NCBI GenBank assembly: GCA_965279075.1
Contig: CBDIHI010000003.1
Coordinates: 1-64,000 of the forward strand
Direction of reading: 5' to 3'
Length of the DNA: 64,000 bases
From: SZAS-79 sp965279075
Lineage (GTDB): Bacteria; Pseudomonadota; Gammaproteobacteria; Burkholderiales; SG8-39
Shown: positions 18,077-27,032 of the stretch, one piece after another
Position numbering within the stretch: the first letter of the stretch is position 1
How the letters are laid out: each line of letters opens with the position of its first letter
Notes under the pieces: model-generated
What the model saw: the letters and a program-made list of their open reading frames with translations, nothing else
Database searches by the model: none
What the model was told of the DNA's origin: nothing
Translations under genes and position numbers: made by a program

Positions 18077-18226
18077 ATGGACTGGAAAAACACCAAGACC
18101 GGGTACGGCTGGCTGCCGGTGGCACTGCATTGGCTGATTCACGTGCTGATCGGGCTGCATGCCGCCGCCCTGTTCCACCACTACGTCAAGCGCGACAACA
18201 CTCTGAGGCTCATGCTTGGCCGCTAG
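18077..18226 (+). pseudogene. Internally deleted cytochrome b561 remnant (49-codon open frame)
   Basis: A 49-codon open frame joins the N terminus of a cytochrome b561 (MDWKNTKTGYGWLPVALHWL) directly to its C terminus (GLHAAALFHHYVKRDNTLRL and MLGR). Full-length members have about 180 residues and four membrane spans; roughly 120-130 residues are missing here, yet the frame is intact across the joint near residue 20. Histidines typical of the first and last helices are kept (H18, H22, H28, H34, H35). It is most simply a deletion remnant, but an expressed two-segment protein cannot be excluded. Its stop overlaps the start of the next gene by 11 bases. Confidence 0.6.
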
Positions 18227-19454
18227 TTTCCTCGCGCTGTTGCGCCGCCATACGGGCACGGGGGTGCTGTTGCTCGCCGCAGCGGTCGTTGCCGTGCTTG
18301 CGGGCCCGCCGCTCGTGCTCGGCCCCGAGGTCGCGGTAGAGGAGGTGGTGCGGCGCGACTTCGTGCAGTCCGTCCTCGCCAGCGGTCGCGTCGAAGCGCC
18401 GCACCGCGTCGATGTCGGCGTGCAGGTCACGGGGACCGTGGTGCGGGTCCCGGTCAGGGAAGGCCAAGCCGTGGCGGCCGGCACGCCGCTGGTGGAACTC
18501 GAGGCCTCGGAGCTGCGCGCAACGTTGAGCCAGAACGTGCTGGCCCTGCGCCAGGCCGAGGCGCGCGTGCGCCAGGTCCGCGAAGTCCAGGCGCCGGTGG
18601 CGGAGCAGGCCCTGGTGCAGGCCCGGGCCAATGACGCCATGGCGCAGCAGACCCTCGAGCGCAACCGCGCGTTGGTGGCCAAGGGCTTCCTTTCGCAGTC
18701 CGCGCTGGACGATGCGACGCGCGCCGCGCAGGTGGCCGGGGCGCAGGTGCGCACGGCCGAGCAGCAACTGGCCGGCGCGCGCCCCTCGGGCAGCGACGCG
18801 GCGCTTGCCGAGGCCGCGCGCGCGCAGGCCCAGGCCGGCGTAGAGGTCGCCCGCTCGCGACTTGCCTACGCCACGGTCGCCGCGCCGGTGGCGGGCACGT
18901 TGATTGCGCGCAACGTCGAGCCCGGCCATGTCGTGCAGCCGGGCAAGGCGCTGATGGTGCTTTCGCCCGCAGGCGAAACGCAACTCGTCGTGCTGATCGA
19001 CGAGAAGAACCTGCGCCTCCTGCGCCTGGGCCAGAAGGCGCTGGCCTCGGCCGACGCCTACCCGCAGCAGCGCTTCGATGCGGAGCTTTTCTACATCAAC
19101 CCGGGCGTCGACGTGCAGCGCGGGTCGGTGCAGGTGAAGCTGCGCGTCCCGTCGCCGCCCGACTACCTGAGGCAGGACATGACCGTGTCGGTCGACATCG
19201 AGGTCGCGCGCAGCGCCAACGCCGTGCTGGTCCCGGGCGATGCGGTGCGCGACGCGGATTCCGCCGCGCCCTGGGTCCTGAAGGCCGAAGCCGGGCGCGC
19301 GACCCGCCAGGCGGTGAAACTCGGGTTGCGCAGCAGCGGCCTCGCGCAGGTGCTCGAAGGGCTGCAGGCCGGCGACCGGGTGGTGCCGGTCGGCGCGCTG
19401 ACCGTCCTCGAGGGGGCGCGCCTGCGGCCGGTGGCTGCGGCCGCCGGGCGGTGA
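18216..19454 (+). CDS. HlyD/MacA-type periplasmic adaptor of an ABC exporter
   Basis: Membrane-fusion protein of about 412 residues with one N-terminal membrane anchor (VLLLAAAVVAVLAG), a biotinyl-lipoyl half motif, a coiled-coil hairpin (about 95-205, rich in Ala/Gln/Arg) and a beta-barrel domain. The longest start is TTG 18216; a GTG at 18264 just before the membrane span is the alternative. The gene overlaps the cytochrome b561 remnant, suggesting that the deletion brought this operon close to the b561 start. It overlaps the permease start by four bases (GTGA) and belongs to an adaptor-permease-ATPase exporter. Confidence 0.85.
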   Translation: MAASFLALLRRHTGTGVLLLAAAVVAVLAGPPLVLGPEVAVEEVVRRDFVQSVLASGRVEAPHRVDVGVQVTGTVVRVPVREGQAVAAGTPLVELEASELRATLSQNVLALRQAEARVRQVREVQAPVAEQALVQARANDAMAQQTLERNRALVAKGFLSQSALDDATRAAQVAGAQVRTAEQQLAGARPSGSDAALAEAARAQAQAGVEVARSRLAYATVAAPVAGTLIARNVEPGHVVQPGKALMVLSPAGETQLVVLIDEKNLRLLRLGQKALASADAYPQQRFDAELFYINPGVDVQRGSVQVKLRVPSPPDYLRQDMTVSVDIEVARSANAVLVPGDAVRDADSAAPWVLKAEAGRATRQAVKLGLRSSGLAQVLEGLQAGDRVVPVGALTVLEGARLRPVAAAAGR

Positions 19455-20738
19455 GCGCGGTGCCCGATGCGCCGCTGAAGGCGGCGCTGCCGCGCCTGCC
19501 GCGCTGGCTTCCCTTCGAATGGATCGTCGCGCTCCGGTTCCTGCGCGAAGGCCGTGCGCAGACCGCCTCGATCATCGGCGGCGTTGCGATCGGCGTGGCC
19601 GTGATCGTCTTCATGTCCGCGTTGCTGTCCGGCCTGCAATCCAACATCGTGCGGCGCGTGCTTACCGGCCAGGCGCACATCCAGCTCCTGCCGCCCAAGG
19701 AAACGGTGCGGCCGCAGTACGGCGCAACGGCCTGGAACGGTCGCGCCGCGGCAGGCGCGCTCGAGGGCGCGATAGTGCAGGCGCCGCTGCAGCGCCTCAG
19801 GAGCCTCGACCAGTGGCAAGGGGTGTCCGCGCTGATCGGCGCGTTCCCGGAAGTGACCCAGGTGTCGCCGGCCGTGACGGGACCTGCGCTCGCGGTACGC
19901 GGTGAGTCGAGCCGTTCGATTTCGGTGGTCGGCATGGAGCCGGAGACGTATTTCCGCATCGTCCCGATGCCGGAGAAGATCGTGCGCGGCAGCGCGCGCG
20001 TGACCGGCAGCGACATCCTGATCGGCACCGAACTCGCGAGCGACCTCGGGGTCGGCGTGGGCGACAAGCTGCGCGTGACGGCCGCCAACGGCGCGTCCAA
20101 CCTGCTCATGATCACCGGCGTGTTCGACCTCGGCAGCAAGGGGCCCAATACGACCACCGCGTTCATGGCGCTGCGTACCGCGCAGAGCCTGCTGAACATG
20201 CCGGGGGGAGTCTCGGTTCTGTCGGTGACGGTGCGCGACGTCTATGCGGCTGAGACCATCGCGCGCCGGATCACCGCGGCCACCGGCGTGCAGGCCGACA
20301 GCTGGATCAAGACCAATGAACAGTTCTTCAGCGCGATCAGCGCGCAGACCACGGCCAACACCGCGATCCGGTTCTTCGTGGCCCTGTCGGTTGCGTTCGG
20401 CATCGCCAGCGTGCTGGTGGTGTCGGTGGTGCAGAAGTCGCGGGAGATCGGCATCCTGCGCGCCATGGGGATCTCGCGCGGCCAGGTGCTGCGGGTATTC
20501 CTGCTGCAGGGCGGCCTGCTCGGCCTCGGCGGGGCCCTGGCCGGGAGCGGGATGGGCGCCATCGCGCTGGCCGCGTGGCAGCGGATCCAGCGCAACCCGG
20601 ACGGCACCCCGATCTTCCCGATCAGCTTCGAGTCGGCGTTGTTCGTCGCGGCCCTCGTCCTTGCGACGCTGACCGGGCTGCTGGCGGCGTTTGCGCCCGC
20701 GCTGCGCGCCGCGCGCCTCGACCCGGTCGTGGCCATCC

Positions 20739-20746
<8 letters not shown>
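19451..20746 (+). CDS. ABC transporter permease, MacB/LolC/DevC type
   Basis: Inner-membrane permease of 431 residues with the MacB core plus FtsX architecture: one N-terminal span (ASIIGGVAIGVAVIVFMSAL), a large periplasmic domain (about 60-300) and three C-terminal spans, the first with FFVALSVAFGIASVLVVSVV and the conserved REIGILRAMGISRGQV coupling region. Such permeases do not pump through a channel but drive the adaptor mechanically to extrude lipids, macrolides or peptides. GTG 19451 overlaps the adaptor stop, and its own end overlaps the ATPase start. The cargo is unknown; the set resembles DevBCA/MacAB exporters. Confidence 0.88.
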
Positions 20747-21455
<709 letters not shown>

Positions 21456-21476
21456 TCGGGGTCGTGCGGGCCGGGG

Positions 21477-22439
21477 CTACTTCGGGGTTCCCAGCCGTTG
21501 CATGATCTGCGCTCGCGTTTCACGCACGTCCGCGGCGAACAGGCTGCCGGGCTGCGCTGCGCGGTCGATGACTTCAAGGGCTTCCTCGTTGCGACCCTGG
21601 TCCGACAGGGCCTGCGCCAGGTTGTTCAGCACGACGACCGAATCGGGATGGAGCAGGGACGTCCTGCGGAGCACGGCCTCGGTGCTCGCGAGGTCGCCCA
21701 GCGCATAGTGCCGGTTGGCAAGCGCGATGGCGGCGGCGATGTTTCCGGGCCAGCGATCGAGGAACGTCCGGTACGCCGTGAGCACCGCTTGCGCGCCGCC
21801 CACTCGCTCCATTGCCGTGATCGCGGCGAGATAGCCTGTCTCGGTGGCGGTGACGGGCAGCTTCGCGGGTGGCATCGCCACCATGGCCCAGTAGCCGCTC
21901 GTCTTCCATGTGTACTCGAGCATTGTGAAAGGCACTGCCTGCCGTCGGTCGGTACCGGAGCGCAGGTATAGCCTGGCCTCAGGGTAGTCGTAGCCCACGA
22001 CGACGGCGTAGTGCCAGTTGGTGAAGAGACCCGGCCCGGTGTCCTGCAGGACGATGACCGGGTTGCCCGCCGCGACCTCGCGCAGCAGGTCGGCGAAGCT
22101 CGGCGCAAGCCGGTAGGAGACGAGGCCGTGACGGCGCGGCGCCGCGAGCATTTCCACCTGCAGGCTGCCTTGCCGGAGCGGCAGGTAGACGTCGTTGACG
22201 AGATCCGCGGGCACCACATTGGCGCCCGCGTTTGCAAGTACTGTGGCCAGCGCCGCGGGACCGCACTGGTACTCGTCCTGGGGAAAGAAAGGCACCCCGG
22301 GGGATTCGAACCGCTCGGGCACGCCGGCCGGCCATTCGCTGCGCAGGCCCATGGTCTGGGGGACCATGGATGCGCATCCGCCCAGCAGCGTCAGGAGAAA
22401 AAAAACACCCGCAGTGAGGCGGGCGCTCCGGTAGGACAA
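21477..22439 (-). CDS. PA2778-family C39-like cysteine peptidase lipoprotein with TPR region
   Basis: A lipoprotein of about 320 residues: signal peptide with lipobox LLGGC (Cys22), then a papain-like C39-type peptidase domain with catalytic Cys in EYQCGPAAL and His in NWHYAVVVGY, then tetratricopeptide-type repeats (LANRHYALGDLASTEAVLR and LNNLAQALSDQGRNEEALEV). PA2778-family proteins travel with PA2779-family proteins, as here, but their substrate is unknown; peptidase or inactive peptide-binding roles are both possible. There is no ATG at the signal peptide, so TTG 22439 is my best start. It follows PA2779 by 11 bases and should share the promoter at 22868-22910. Confidence 0.8.
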   Translation of the reverse strand: MSYRSARLTAGVFFLLTLLGGCASMVPQTMGLRSEWPAGVPERFESPGVPFFPQDEYQCGPAALATVLANAGANVVPADLVNDVYLPLRQGSLQVEMLAAPRRHGLVSYRLAPSFADLLREVAAGNPVIVLQDTGPGLFTNWHYAVVVGYDYPEARLYLRSGTDRRQAVPFTMLEYTWKTSGYWAMVAMPPAKLPVTATETGYLAAITAMERVGGAQAVLTAYRTFLDRWPGNIAAAIALANRHYALGDLASTEAVLRRTSLLHPDSVVVLNNLAQALSDQGRNEEALEVIDRAAQPGSLFAADVRETRAQIMQRLGTPK

Positions 22440-22450
22440 CCCGACCTCGA

Positions 22451-22810
22451 TCAGCGGCCCAGGACGAAGTGCCACACGGCCCAGATCAGGAGGATCAGGA
22501 CGAGCAGGCCGCCCAGGTCGCCGCCGGCGGGCAGGGCATTGATTTTTCCCGCGAGCGTACCAACTTCGGCATCGGTCATCGAGGCCACGCGGTTCTTCGC
22601 GGTCTGCGCGTCGAGCCCGAGCGACTGCATCTGCCCCGCAACCTCGGCGCGCTCGAGGAAGTTCGAGACCGTGGAGCGATCGAGCTGCGAAGTGGCCGAG
22701 TGCGTCAGCTGGTCCGCGCCGATCATGCTGGCCTGTCCCGACTGGAACGGCAGCATCGCCATGGCAAGCACGAGGAATTGGCACAGCACTCTCTTGAGCA
22801 TCAGGTTCAT
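22451..22810 (-). CDS. PA2779-family small membrane protein
   Basis: A 119-residue exported protein: signal peptide (MNLMLKRVLCQFLVLAMAML), a helical acidic middle (about 35-90, with SNFLERAEVAGQMQSLGLD), and a single C-terminal membrane span (LGGLLVLILLIWAVWHFVL). This is the PA2779 pattern. ATG 22810 has GGAG at a good distance. The function is unknown; constant pairing with a PA2778-type lipoprotein peptidase suggests a joint envelope function. The operator at 22895-22910 and -10 box GATCCT at 22868-22873 put it in the Crp-type regulon of this window. Confidence 0.82.
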   Translation of the reverse strand: MNLMLKRVLCQFLVLAMAMLPFQSGQASMIGADQLTHSATSQLDRSTVSNFLERAEVAGQMQSLGLDAQTAKNRVASMTDAEVGTLAGKINALPAGGDLGGLLVLILLIWAVWHFVLGR

Positions 22811-22867
22811 GTGGTTCTCCAGTGGTTCGTGGGGATGGCGTACATGCCGGGTAGCCGGCACCTGTTC

Positions 22868-22910
22868 AGGATCCCGCAATCCGGCCGGTTCATCCGTTCG
22901 CTCTCGCACA
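22868..22910 (-). promoter_or_regulatory. Crp-type site and -10 box for PA2779-PA2778
   Basis: Site 22895-22910 reads CGTTCG-CTCT-CGCACA on the plus strand. Read towards the genes it is TGTGCG-N4-CGAACG followed by GA. The -10 hexamer GATCCT (22873-22868) starts 29.5 bases from the site centre, as class II activation requires. Confidence 0.65.
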
Positions 22911-22927
22911 TAGCGGCAGGAGGCTCG

Positions 22928-23692
22928 CTAGTCGGCTTGCCCCGGCCTCGAAGGGCCGAGCACCCGGTTCGGGTCGCCCGGGGGAATGCTGGCCAGCAGC
23001 CGGTCGAACTCCAGCTTGACGACTGAGTAGCACTCGCAGACCGCCTGCTCGAGCCCCGGGCGCTCGAGCACCTCGATGCGGCCGCGGCTATAGCGGATCA
23101 GCCCTTCCCTCTGCAGACGGCCCGCGGCTTCGGTCACGCCTTCGCGGCGCACGCCGAGCATGTTCGCGATCAGCTCCTGGGTCATGCTGACCGCGTTCGA
23201 GGGCAGCCGGTCGAGGGTCAGCAGCAGCCAGCGGCACAGCTGCTGCTCAACGGTGTGATGGCGGTTGCAGACGGCGGTCTGGGTCATCAACGTGATGAGG
23301 GCCTGCGTGTAGCGCAGCAGGATGTGCAGCACGGGGCCGGCGCGGTTGAACTCGTCTTTCAGCAGTTGTCCGTTCAGGCGGTAGCCGAAGCCGGCGCTCT
23401 GCACGACCGCACGGCTGGGCGTGGTCTCGCCGCCCATGAAAAGCGAGATGCCGAGGATGCCTTCGTTGCCGACCACGGCGATTTCGGCCGATGAGCCGTT
23501 CTCCAGCACGTAGAGCAGCGAGATGATCGCGGTGGTCGGGAAATACACGTGCTTGAGCTGGCCGCCCGACTCGCAGAGTGATTCGCCGAAGCGCATCGGA
23601 ACGAGTTCGAGGTGCGGGGCGAGGCGCTGGTATTCCGCCGGGGGCAGCGCCGCAAGGAGGTGGTTCTGCTTGGGGAAGTGGGGTGAGGACAC
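22928..23692 (-). CDS. Crp/Fnr-family transcriptional regulator A
   Basis: A regulator of 254 residues with an N-terminal cyclic-nucleotide-binding-type beta-roll (about 25-130; VVGNEGILGISLFMGGETT), a long dimerisation helix and a Crp-type helix-turn-helix (MTQELIANMLGVRREGVTEA). An ATG exists at 23740, but I prefer GTG 23692: it gives VSSPHFPKQNHLLAALP, the same length up to LLAALP as paralogue D (MNATHDPNQNHLLAALP), and it lies downstream of the predicted -10 box at 23726-23731. The recognition helix keeps the Arg-Glu pair (RREGV) that in CRP reads TGTG half-sites. It may act on the operators described here. Confidence 0.85.
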   Translation of the reverse strand: MSSPHFPKQNHLLAALPPAEYQRLAPHLELVPMRFGESLCESGGQLKHVYFPTTAIISLLYVLENGSSAEIAVVGNEGILGISLFMGGETTPSRAVVQSAGFGYRLNGQLLKDEFNRAGPVLHILLRYTQALITLMTQTAVCNRHHTVEQQLCRWLLLTLDRLPSNAVSMTQELIANMLGVRREGVTEAAGRLQREGLIRYSRGRIEVLERPGLEQAVCECYSVVKLEFDRLLASIPPGDPNRVLGPSRPGQAD

Positions 23693-23725
23693 GATCGCGT
23701 TCCGGGATTCCAATTGGGAAAAGCG

Positions 23726-23768
23726 ATTGTCTTCAAGCATGCAGTTGAGTTCTGTTCGAAACCGCACA
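23726..23768 (-). promoter_or_regulatory. Crp-type site and -10 box for Crp regulator A
   Basis: Site 23753-23768 is TGTTCG-AAAC-CGCACA. Read towards regulator A it is TGTGCG-N4-CGAACA followed by GA, and GACAAT (23731-23726) starts 29.5 bases from its centre. A regulator gene carrying the shared motif suggests autoregulation or cross-regulation. Confidence 0.65.
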
Positions 23769-23868
23769 CATGCCCCGGCAAGGAGTAATGTACGGTATAG
23801 AACATAGTGTTTCATCTTGTCAGGCGGGTTCCTGGCCGTCTGGCCAGCACCCTGATACGAGGCGCACG

Positions 23869-24627
23869 ATGAAGACCAAGGCCGCCGTCGCAGTCGCTCC
23901 GCCCACGGGAAACCTCCTTCTCGCGGCGCTGCCCGAGGCCGACTTCGGGCGGCTCCAGCCGCACCTCCAAAGCGTCCCGCTGCCGATCGGCATGAGCGTC
24001 TACGAATCCGGGGATCGCATGGACCACGTCTTCTTCCCGACCGACGGGATCGTGTCGCTGCTCTACGTGATGGAGAACGGCGCATCGGCGGAGATCGCCG
24101 TGGTCGGCAACGAAGGGATGGTCGGTATCTCGCTCTTCATGGGGGGCGAGACCACGCCCAGCCGCGCGATCGTGCAGAGCGAGGGGCACGCGTACCGCCT
24201 GCCTGCGGCCCTGCTCAAGGGCGAGTTCGAGCGCGGGGGCGAACTGCAGCACCTGCTGCTGCGCTACACGCAGGCGCTCATCACGCAGATGGCGCAGACG
24301 GCCGTCTGCAACCGCCACCACACGCTGCAGCAGCAGCTGTGCCGCTGGCTGCTGCTGAGCCTCGACCGGCTGCCTTCCAGCGAACTGTCGATGACGCAGG
24401 AACTGATCGCCAACATGCTCGGCGTGCGCCGCGAAGGCGTGACGGAAGCAGCGGGGCAACTGCAGGACGAAGGCCTGATCCACTACCGCCGCGGGCACAT
24501 CTCGGTCCTCGACCGGCCCGGCCTCGAGCACCGTGTATGCGAGTGCTACGCGGTGGTCAAGAAGGAGACCGACCGGCTGCGCGCGCTCGTTTCGGCGAAG
24601 ATTCCGAACAAGGCGTTTGCGCGCTGA
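23869..24627 (+). CDS. Crp/Fnr-family transcriptional regulator B
   Basis: A regulator of 252 residues, close to A and D. The nucleotide-binding-type domain contains EIAVVGNEGMVGISLFMGGE and the PSRA segment in the pocket position; the C-terminal helix-turn-helix contains LGVRREGVTEAAGQLQ. Near the C terminus all three close paralogues have a CECY motif of unknown meaning. ATG 23869 follows GAGG. Upstream there is an imperfect operator-like sequence at 23789-23804 (TGTACG-GTAT-AGAACA) without a well-placed -10 box, so its promoter is unclear. It is divergent from regulator A. Confidence 0.88.
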   Translation: MKTKAAVAVAPPTGNLLLAALPEADFGRLQPHLQSVPLPIGMSVYESGDRMDHVFFPTDGIVSLLYVMENGASAEIAVVGNEGMVGISLFMGGETTPSRAIVQSEGHAYRLPAALLKGEFERGGELQHLLLRYTQALITQMAQTAVCNRHHTLQQQLCRWLLLSLDRLPSSELSMTQELIANMLGVRREGVTEAAGQLQDEGLIHYRRGHISVLDRPGLEHRVCECYAVVKKETDRLRALVSAKIPNKAFAR

Positions 24628-24662
24628 CGTCGCCGAATGCGCACATCCGACTACCGCTCAGC

Positions 24663-24705
24663 GGTACGGTAGCGCACATACAGGTCCAGGAGTTGCGACC
24701 ACGAT
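24663..24705 (+). promoter_or_regulatory. Crp-type site and -10 box for Crp regulator C
   Basis: Site 24663-24678 is GGTACG-GTAG-CGCACA, and CACGAT (24700-24705) starts 29.5 bases from its centre. It lacks the GA that follows the other sites. The -10 ends only five bases before the ATG at 24711, so the message would be leaderless. This is the weakest member of the set. Confidence 0.4.
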
Positions 24706-24710
24706 GGCGG

Positions 24711-25433
24711 ATGAGCACCCCTCCGGCGGCGGTTTCAAACATCCTCCTGGCGGCGTTGCCGGCGAAGGACCTCCTCAAGCTGCGCCCGGCCCTGACGGAG
24801 GTCATGCTGGAGTTCGGTGAAGTGCTGTACGAGCCGGGCGTTCCGATCCGGGTCGTCTACTTCCCGAACGCCTGCCTCGTCTCACTGCTGACCAAGGCCG
24901 ACAGCCACCTTGCCCTGGAGGTCGGCATGGTGGGCCGTGAGGGAATGGTCGGCGTTCCCCTGGCGCTGGGCATGCACGTGTCGCCGGTGCGGGCGCTGGT
25001 GCAGGGCGCCGGGCCGGCGTTGCGGATGAAGAAAGCGAAATTCGTGGCCGCCCTCGAGGACAGTGCTGTCCTGAAGCGTGAGGTCTACGCCTACGTTTAT
25101 GCGCTGATGGGTCAGATCACGCAGACTGCGGCCTGCAATCGCTTCCACGTCGTCGAGGCGCGTCTCGCGCGCTGGCTGCTGATGACCCGCGATCGCGTGG
25201 AACGGGCGGAGTTCCGCATGACGCACGAGTTCCTTTCCCACATGCTCGGCGTGCGCCGCGAGGGCGTAAGCGAGGCGGCCTCGGTCTTCCAGCGGCTGAA
25301 CCTGATCGAATACAGCCGCGGCAGGATCCGCATCCTCGACCACCGCGGCCTCGAGGCCGCCGCATGCTCGTGCTACCACCGCTCGCCGGTGGACGCCGAG
25401 GCGATCAAGCCTTGGCGGCCAGGCCTGCAGTGA
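24711..25433 (+). CDS. Crp/Fnr-family transcriptional regulator C (divergent member)
   Basis: A regulator of 240 residues from ATG 24711. It shares the architecture of A, B and D (LLAALPAKDLLKLRPALTEV at the start, LGVRREGVSEAASVFQRLNL in the helix-turn-helix), but its beta-roll differs: VGMVGREGMVGVPLALGMH replaces the SLFMGG segment, so it probably senses something else or nothing. The same recognition residues (RREGV) predict the same DNA half-site. The C terminus has CSCY where the others have CECY. It converges on regulator D and overlaps its 3' end by 29 bases. Confidence 0.85.
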   Translation: MSTPPAAVSNILLAALPAKDLLKLRPALTEVMLEFGEVLYEPGVPIRVVYFPNACLVSLLTKADSHLALEVGMVGREGMVGVPLALGMHVSPVRALVQGAGPALRMKKAKFVAALEDSAVLKREVYAYVYALMGQITQTAACNRFHVVEARLARWLLMTRDRVERAEFRMTHEFLSHMLGVRREGVSEAASVFQRLNLIEYSRGRIRILDHRGLEAAACSCYHRSPVDAEAIKPWRPGLQ

Positions 25434-26178
25434 GGCGCGCCGCGGGGTCGGCGTAGTCCTGCCGCAGACGCACGTCGGACAGCAGGCGGCCCAGCTCGGC
25501 CTTGACGACCGCATAGCATTCGCAGGTCCGGCTTTCGAGGCCCTTGCGGTCGAGCACCGAGATATGGCCGCGGCGGTAACTGATGAAGCTGTCGTGTTGC
25601 AGGCGCCCCGCGGCCTCCGTGATGCCCTCGCGCCGCACGCCGAGCATGCTGGCGACCAGTTCCTGCGTCATCACGAGCTGCCCCGAAGGGATCCTGTCGA
25701 GCGTGACCAGCAGCCAGCGGCACAACTGCTGCTCGACCGAATGGTGGCGGTTGCAGACTGCGGTCTGGGTCATCTGCGTGATCAGCGCCTGCGTGTAGCG
25801 CAGCAGCAGCCGCATCACCGGTCCGCCGCGCTCGAACTCGGCCTTCAGCGCGCGGCGCTCCAGCCGGTAGGCGTGGCCCGCGGTCTGTACCACGGCCGAG
25901 CTCGGCGTGGTGTCCCCGCCCATGAAGAGCGAGACGCCGACCACGCCCTCGTTGCCCACCCCTGCGATCTCGGCCGAGGCGCCCGATTCGGTCACGTAGT
26001 GGAGCGACACGATCGAGGTGGTCGGGAAAAACGCGTGCGACAGCTGCTCGCCGGGCTCGTAGAGCACCGACCCGAGCGGCATGGGAACGAGTTCGAGGAA
26101 TTTCGCGAGGCGCTCGAATTCCTCGGCCGGCAGGGCTGCCAGCAGGTGGTTCTGGTTCGGGTCGTGGGTGGCGTTCAT
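25405..26178 (-). CDS. Crp/Fnr-family transcriptional regulator D, last gene of the kinase operon
   Basis: A regulator of 257 residues with cyclic-nucleotide-type domain (GVGNEGVVGVSLFMGGDTT) and Crp helix-turn-helix (MTQELVASMLGVRREGITEA). Its ATG overlaps the stop of the response-regulator gene by four bases, so kinase, receiver and Crp protein are made from one message. The natural inference is that this Crp protein is the DNA-binding output of a pathway whose receiver protein has no output domain of its own. Contact between them is not shown by the sequence. Confidence 0.88.
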   Translation of the reverse strand: MNATHDPNQNHLLAALPAEEFERLAKFLELVPMPLGSVLYEPGEQLSHAFFPTTSIVSLHYVTESGASAEIAGVGNEGVVGVSLFMGGDTTPSSAVVQTAGHAYRLERRALKAEFERGGPVMRLLLRYTQALITQMTQTAVCNRHHSVEQQLCRWLLVTLDRIPSGQLVMTQELVASMLGVRREGITEAAGRLQHDSFISYRRGHISVLDRKGLESRTCECYAVVKAELGRLLSDVRLRQDYADPAARLTAGLAAKA

Positions 26179-27032
26179 CGCGAGCCCCCTTGCGCTTGCG
26201 GGGCGTACCGGACGGGGACGGGGAGTTCGACACCGATCCCGCGGTACCCGATGAACCGGGCATTCTGCGTGAACATCGGCTCCCCGCTCACGCGAAACTG
26301 CCTCTCCGTGCCATCGGGGTCGACCCGGGTCAGCGCGAAATCGAGGAACGGCTGGCGATCGGCGATGATCGCCTGCAGGGCCGAGCGCTCGGCCTCGTTC
26401 CAGCCCGAGGCCGGCGCCGTGGCGGTTTCCCCGGACAAGGGGGGCACTCGCAAGCCGAGCATCTCGAGCACTGGGCCGGACACTTTCGTGAAAGTGCCGT
26501 TCTCGTCCTGTTCCCAGTACCAGTCGGAGGCCAGTTCGGCCAGGCTGCGGAAGCGCGCCTCACTTTCACGCAGCTCGGCGGTCCGGTCCGCCACCTCCTG
26601 TTCCAGCCGCACGCTGTAGGCGGCCAGCTTCCTGTACAGCAGGCGCACTTCGAGCATGTTGTGGATGCGCGTCCTGACCTCGACCAGGTCGAAGGGCTTG
26701 GAGACGAAGTCCTTCGCACCGGCCTGCAGCGCGCGCAGCTTGTGCCCGGGCTGCGCGGTAATCACGAGGACCGGCAGGTAGCTGTCGGCCTCGTTGGTCT
26801 TGAGGCCCTCGATGACCTGGAACCCGTCCATGCCCGGCATCTGCAGGTCGAGCAGGATCAGGTCGTAGTCGTTGTGGCGGTGCATGCCGCAGACCTGCGC
26901 GGGATCGGTCGTCGAAACGACCGAGGTATAACCCGAATCCCGCAGCATATCCTCCAGCAGCAGGACGTTGGCCTCCTGGTCGTCGACGATGAGGATCCTC
27001 GCGTTCAGGATGTCCTGCTCGGTGAGCTTCAT
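26175..27032 (-). CDS. Response regulator with receiver and PAS domains, no DNA-binding domain
   Basis: A 285-residue protein with an N-terminal receiver domain (acidic pair in LIVDDQE, phospho-acceptor Asp62 in LILLDLQMPGMDG, Lys in DFVSKPFD), a linking coiled coil (about 130-160) and a PAS domain (about 160-275; DWYWEQDENGTFTKVSG). There is no helix-turn-helix or enzyme domain, so its output is through protein contact. It overlaps both neighbours by four bases: the hybrid kinase upstream and Crp regulator D downstream. Confidence 0.88.
   Translation of the reverse strand: MKLTEQDILNARILIVDDQEANVLLLEDMLRDSGYTSVVSTTDPAQVCGMHRHNDYDLILLDLQMPGMDGFQVIEGLKTNEADSYLPVLVITAQPGHKLRALQAGAKDFVSKPFDLVEVRTRIHNMLEVRLLYRKLAAYSVRLEQEVADRTAELRESEARFRSLAELASDWYWEQDENGTFTKVSGPVLEMLGLRVPPLSGETATAPASGWNEAERSALQAIIADRQPFLDFALTRVDPDGTERQFRVSGEPMFTQNARFIGYRGIGVELPVPVRYAPQAQGGSR

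Noticed and set aside
23789..23804. Operator-like TGTACG-GTAT-AGAACA upstream of Crp regulator B
   Set aside because: One half has lost the CG core, no GA follows and no -10 hexamer lies at the standard distance; kept only as a remark on regulator B.
24630..24645. Operator-like TCGCCG-AATG-CGCACA after Crp regulator B
   Set aside because: Only one half-site is good and the spacing to TACGGT (24665-24670) is two bases short.
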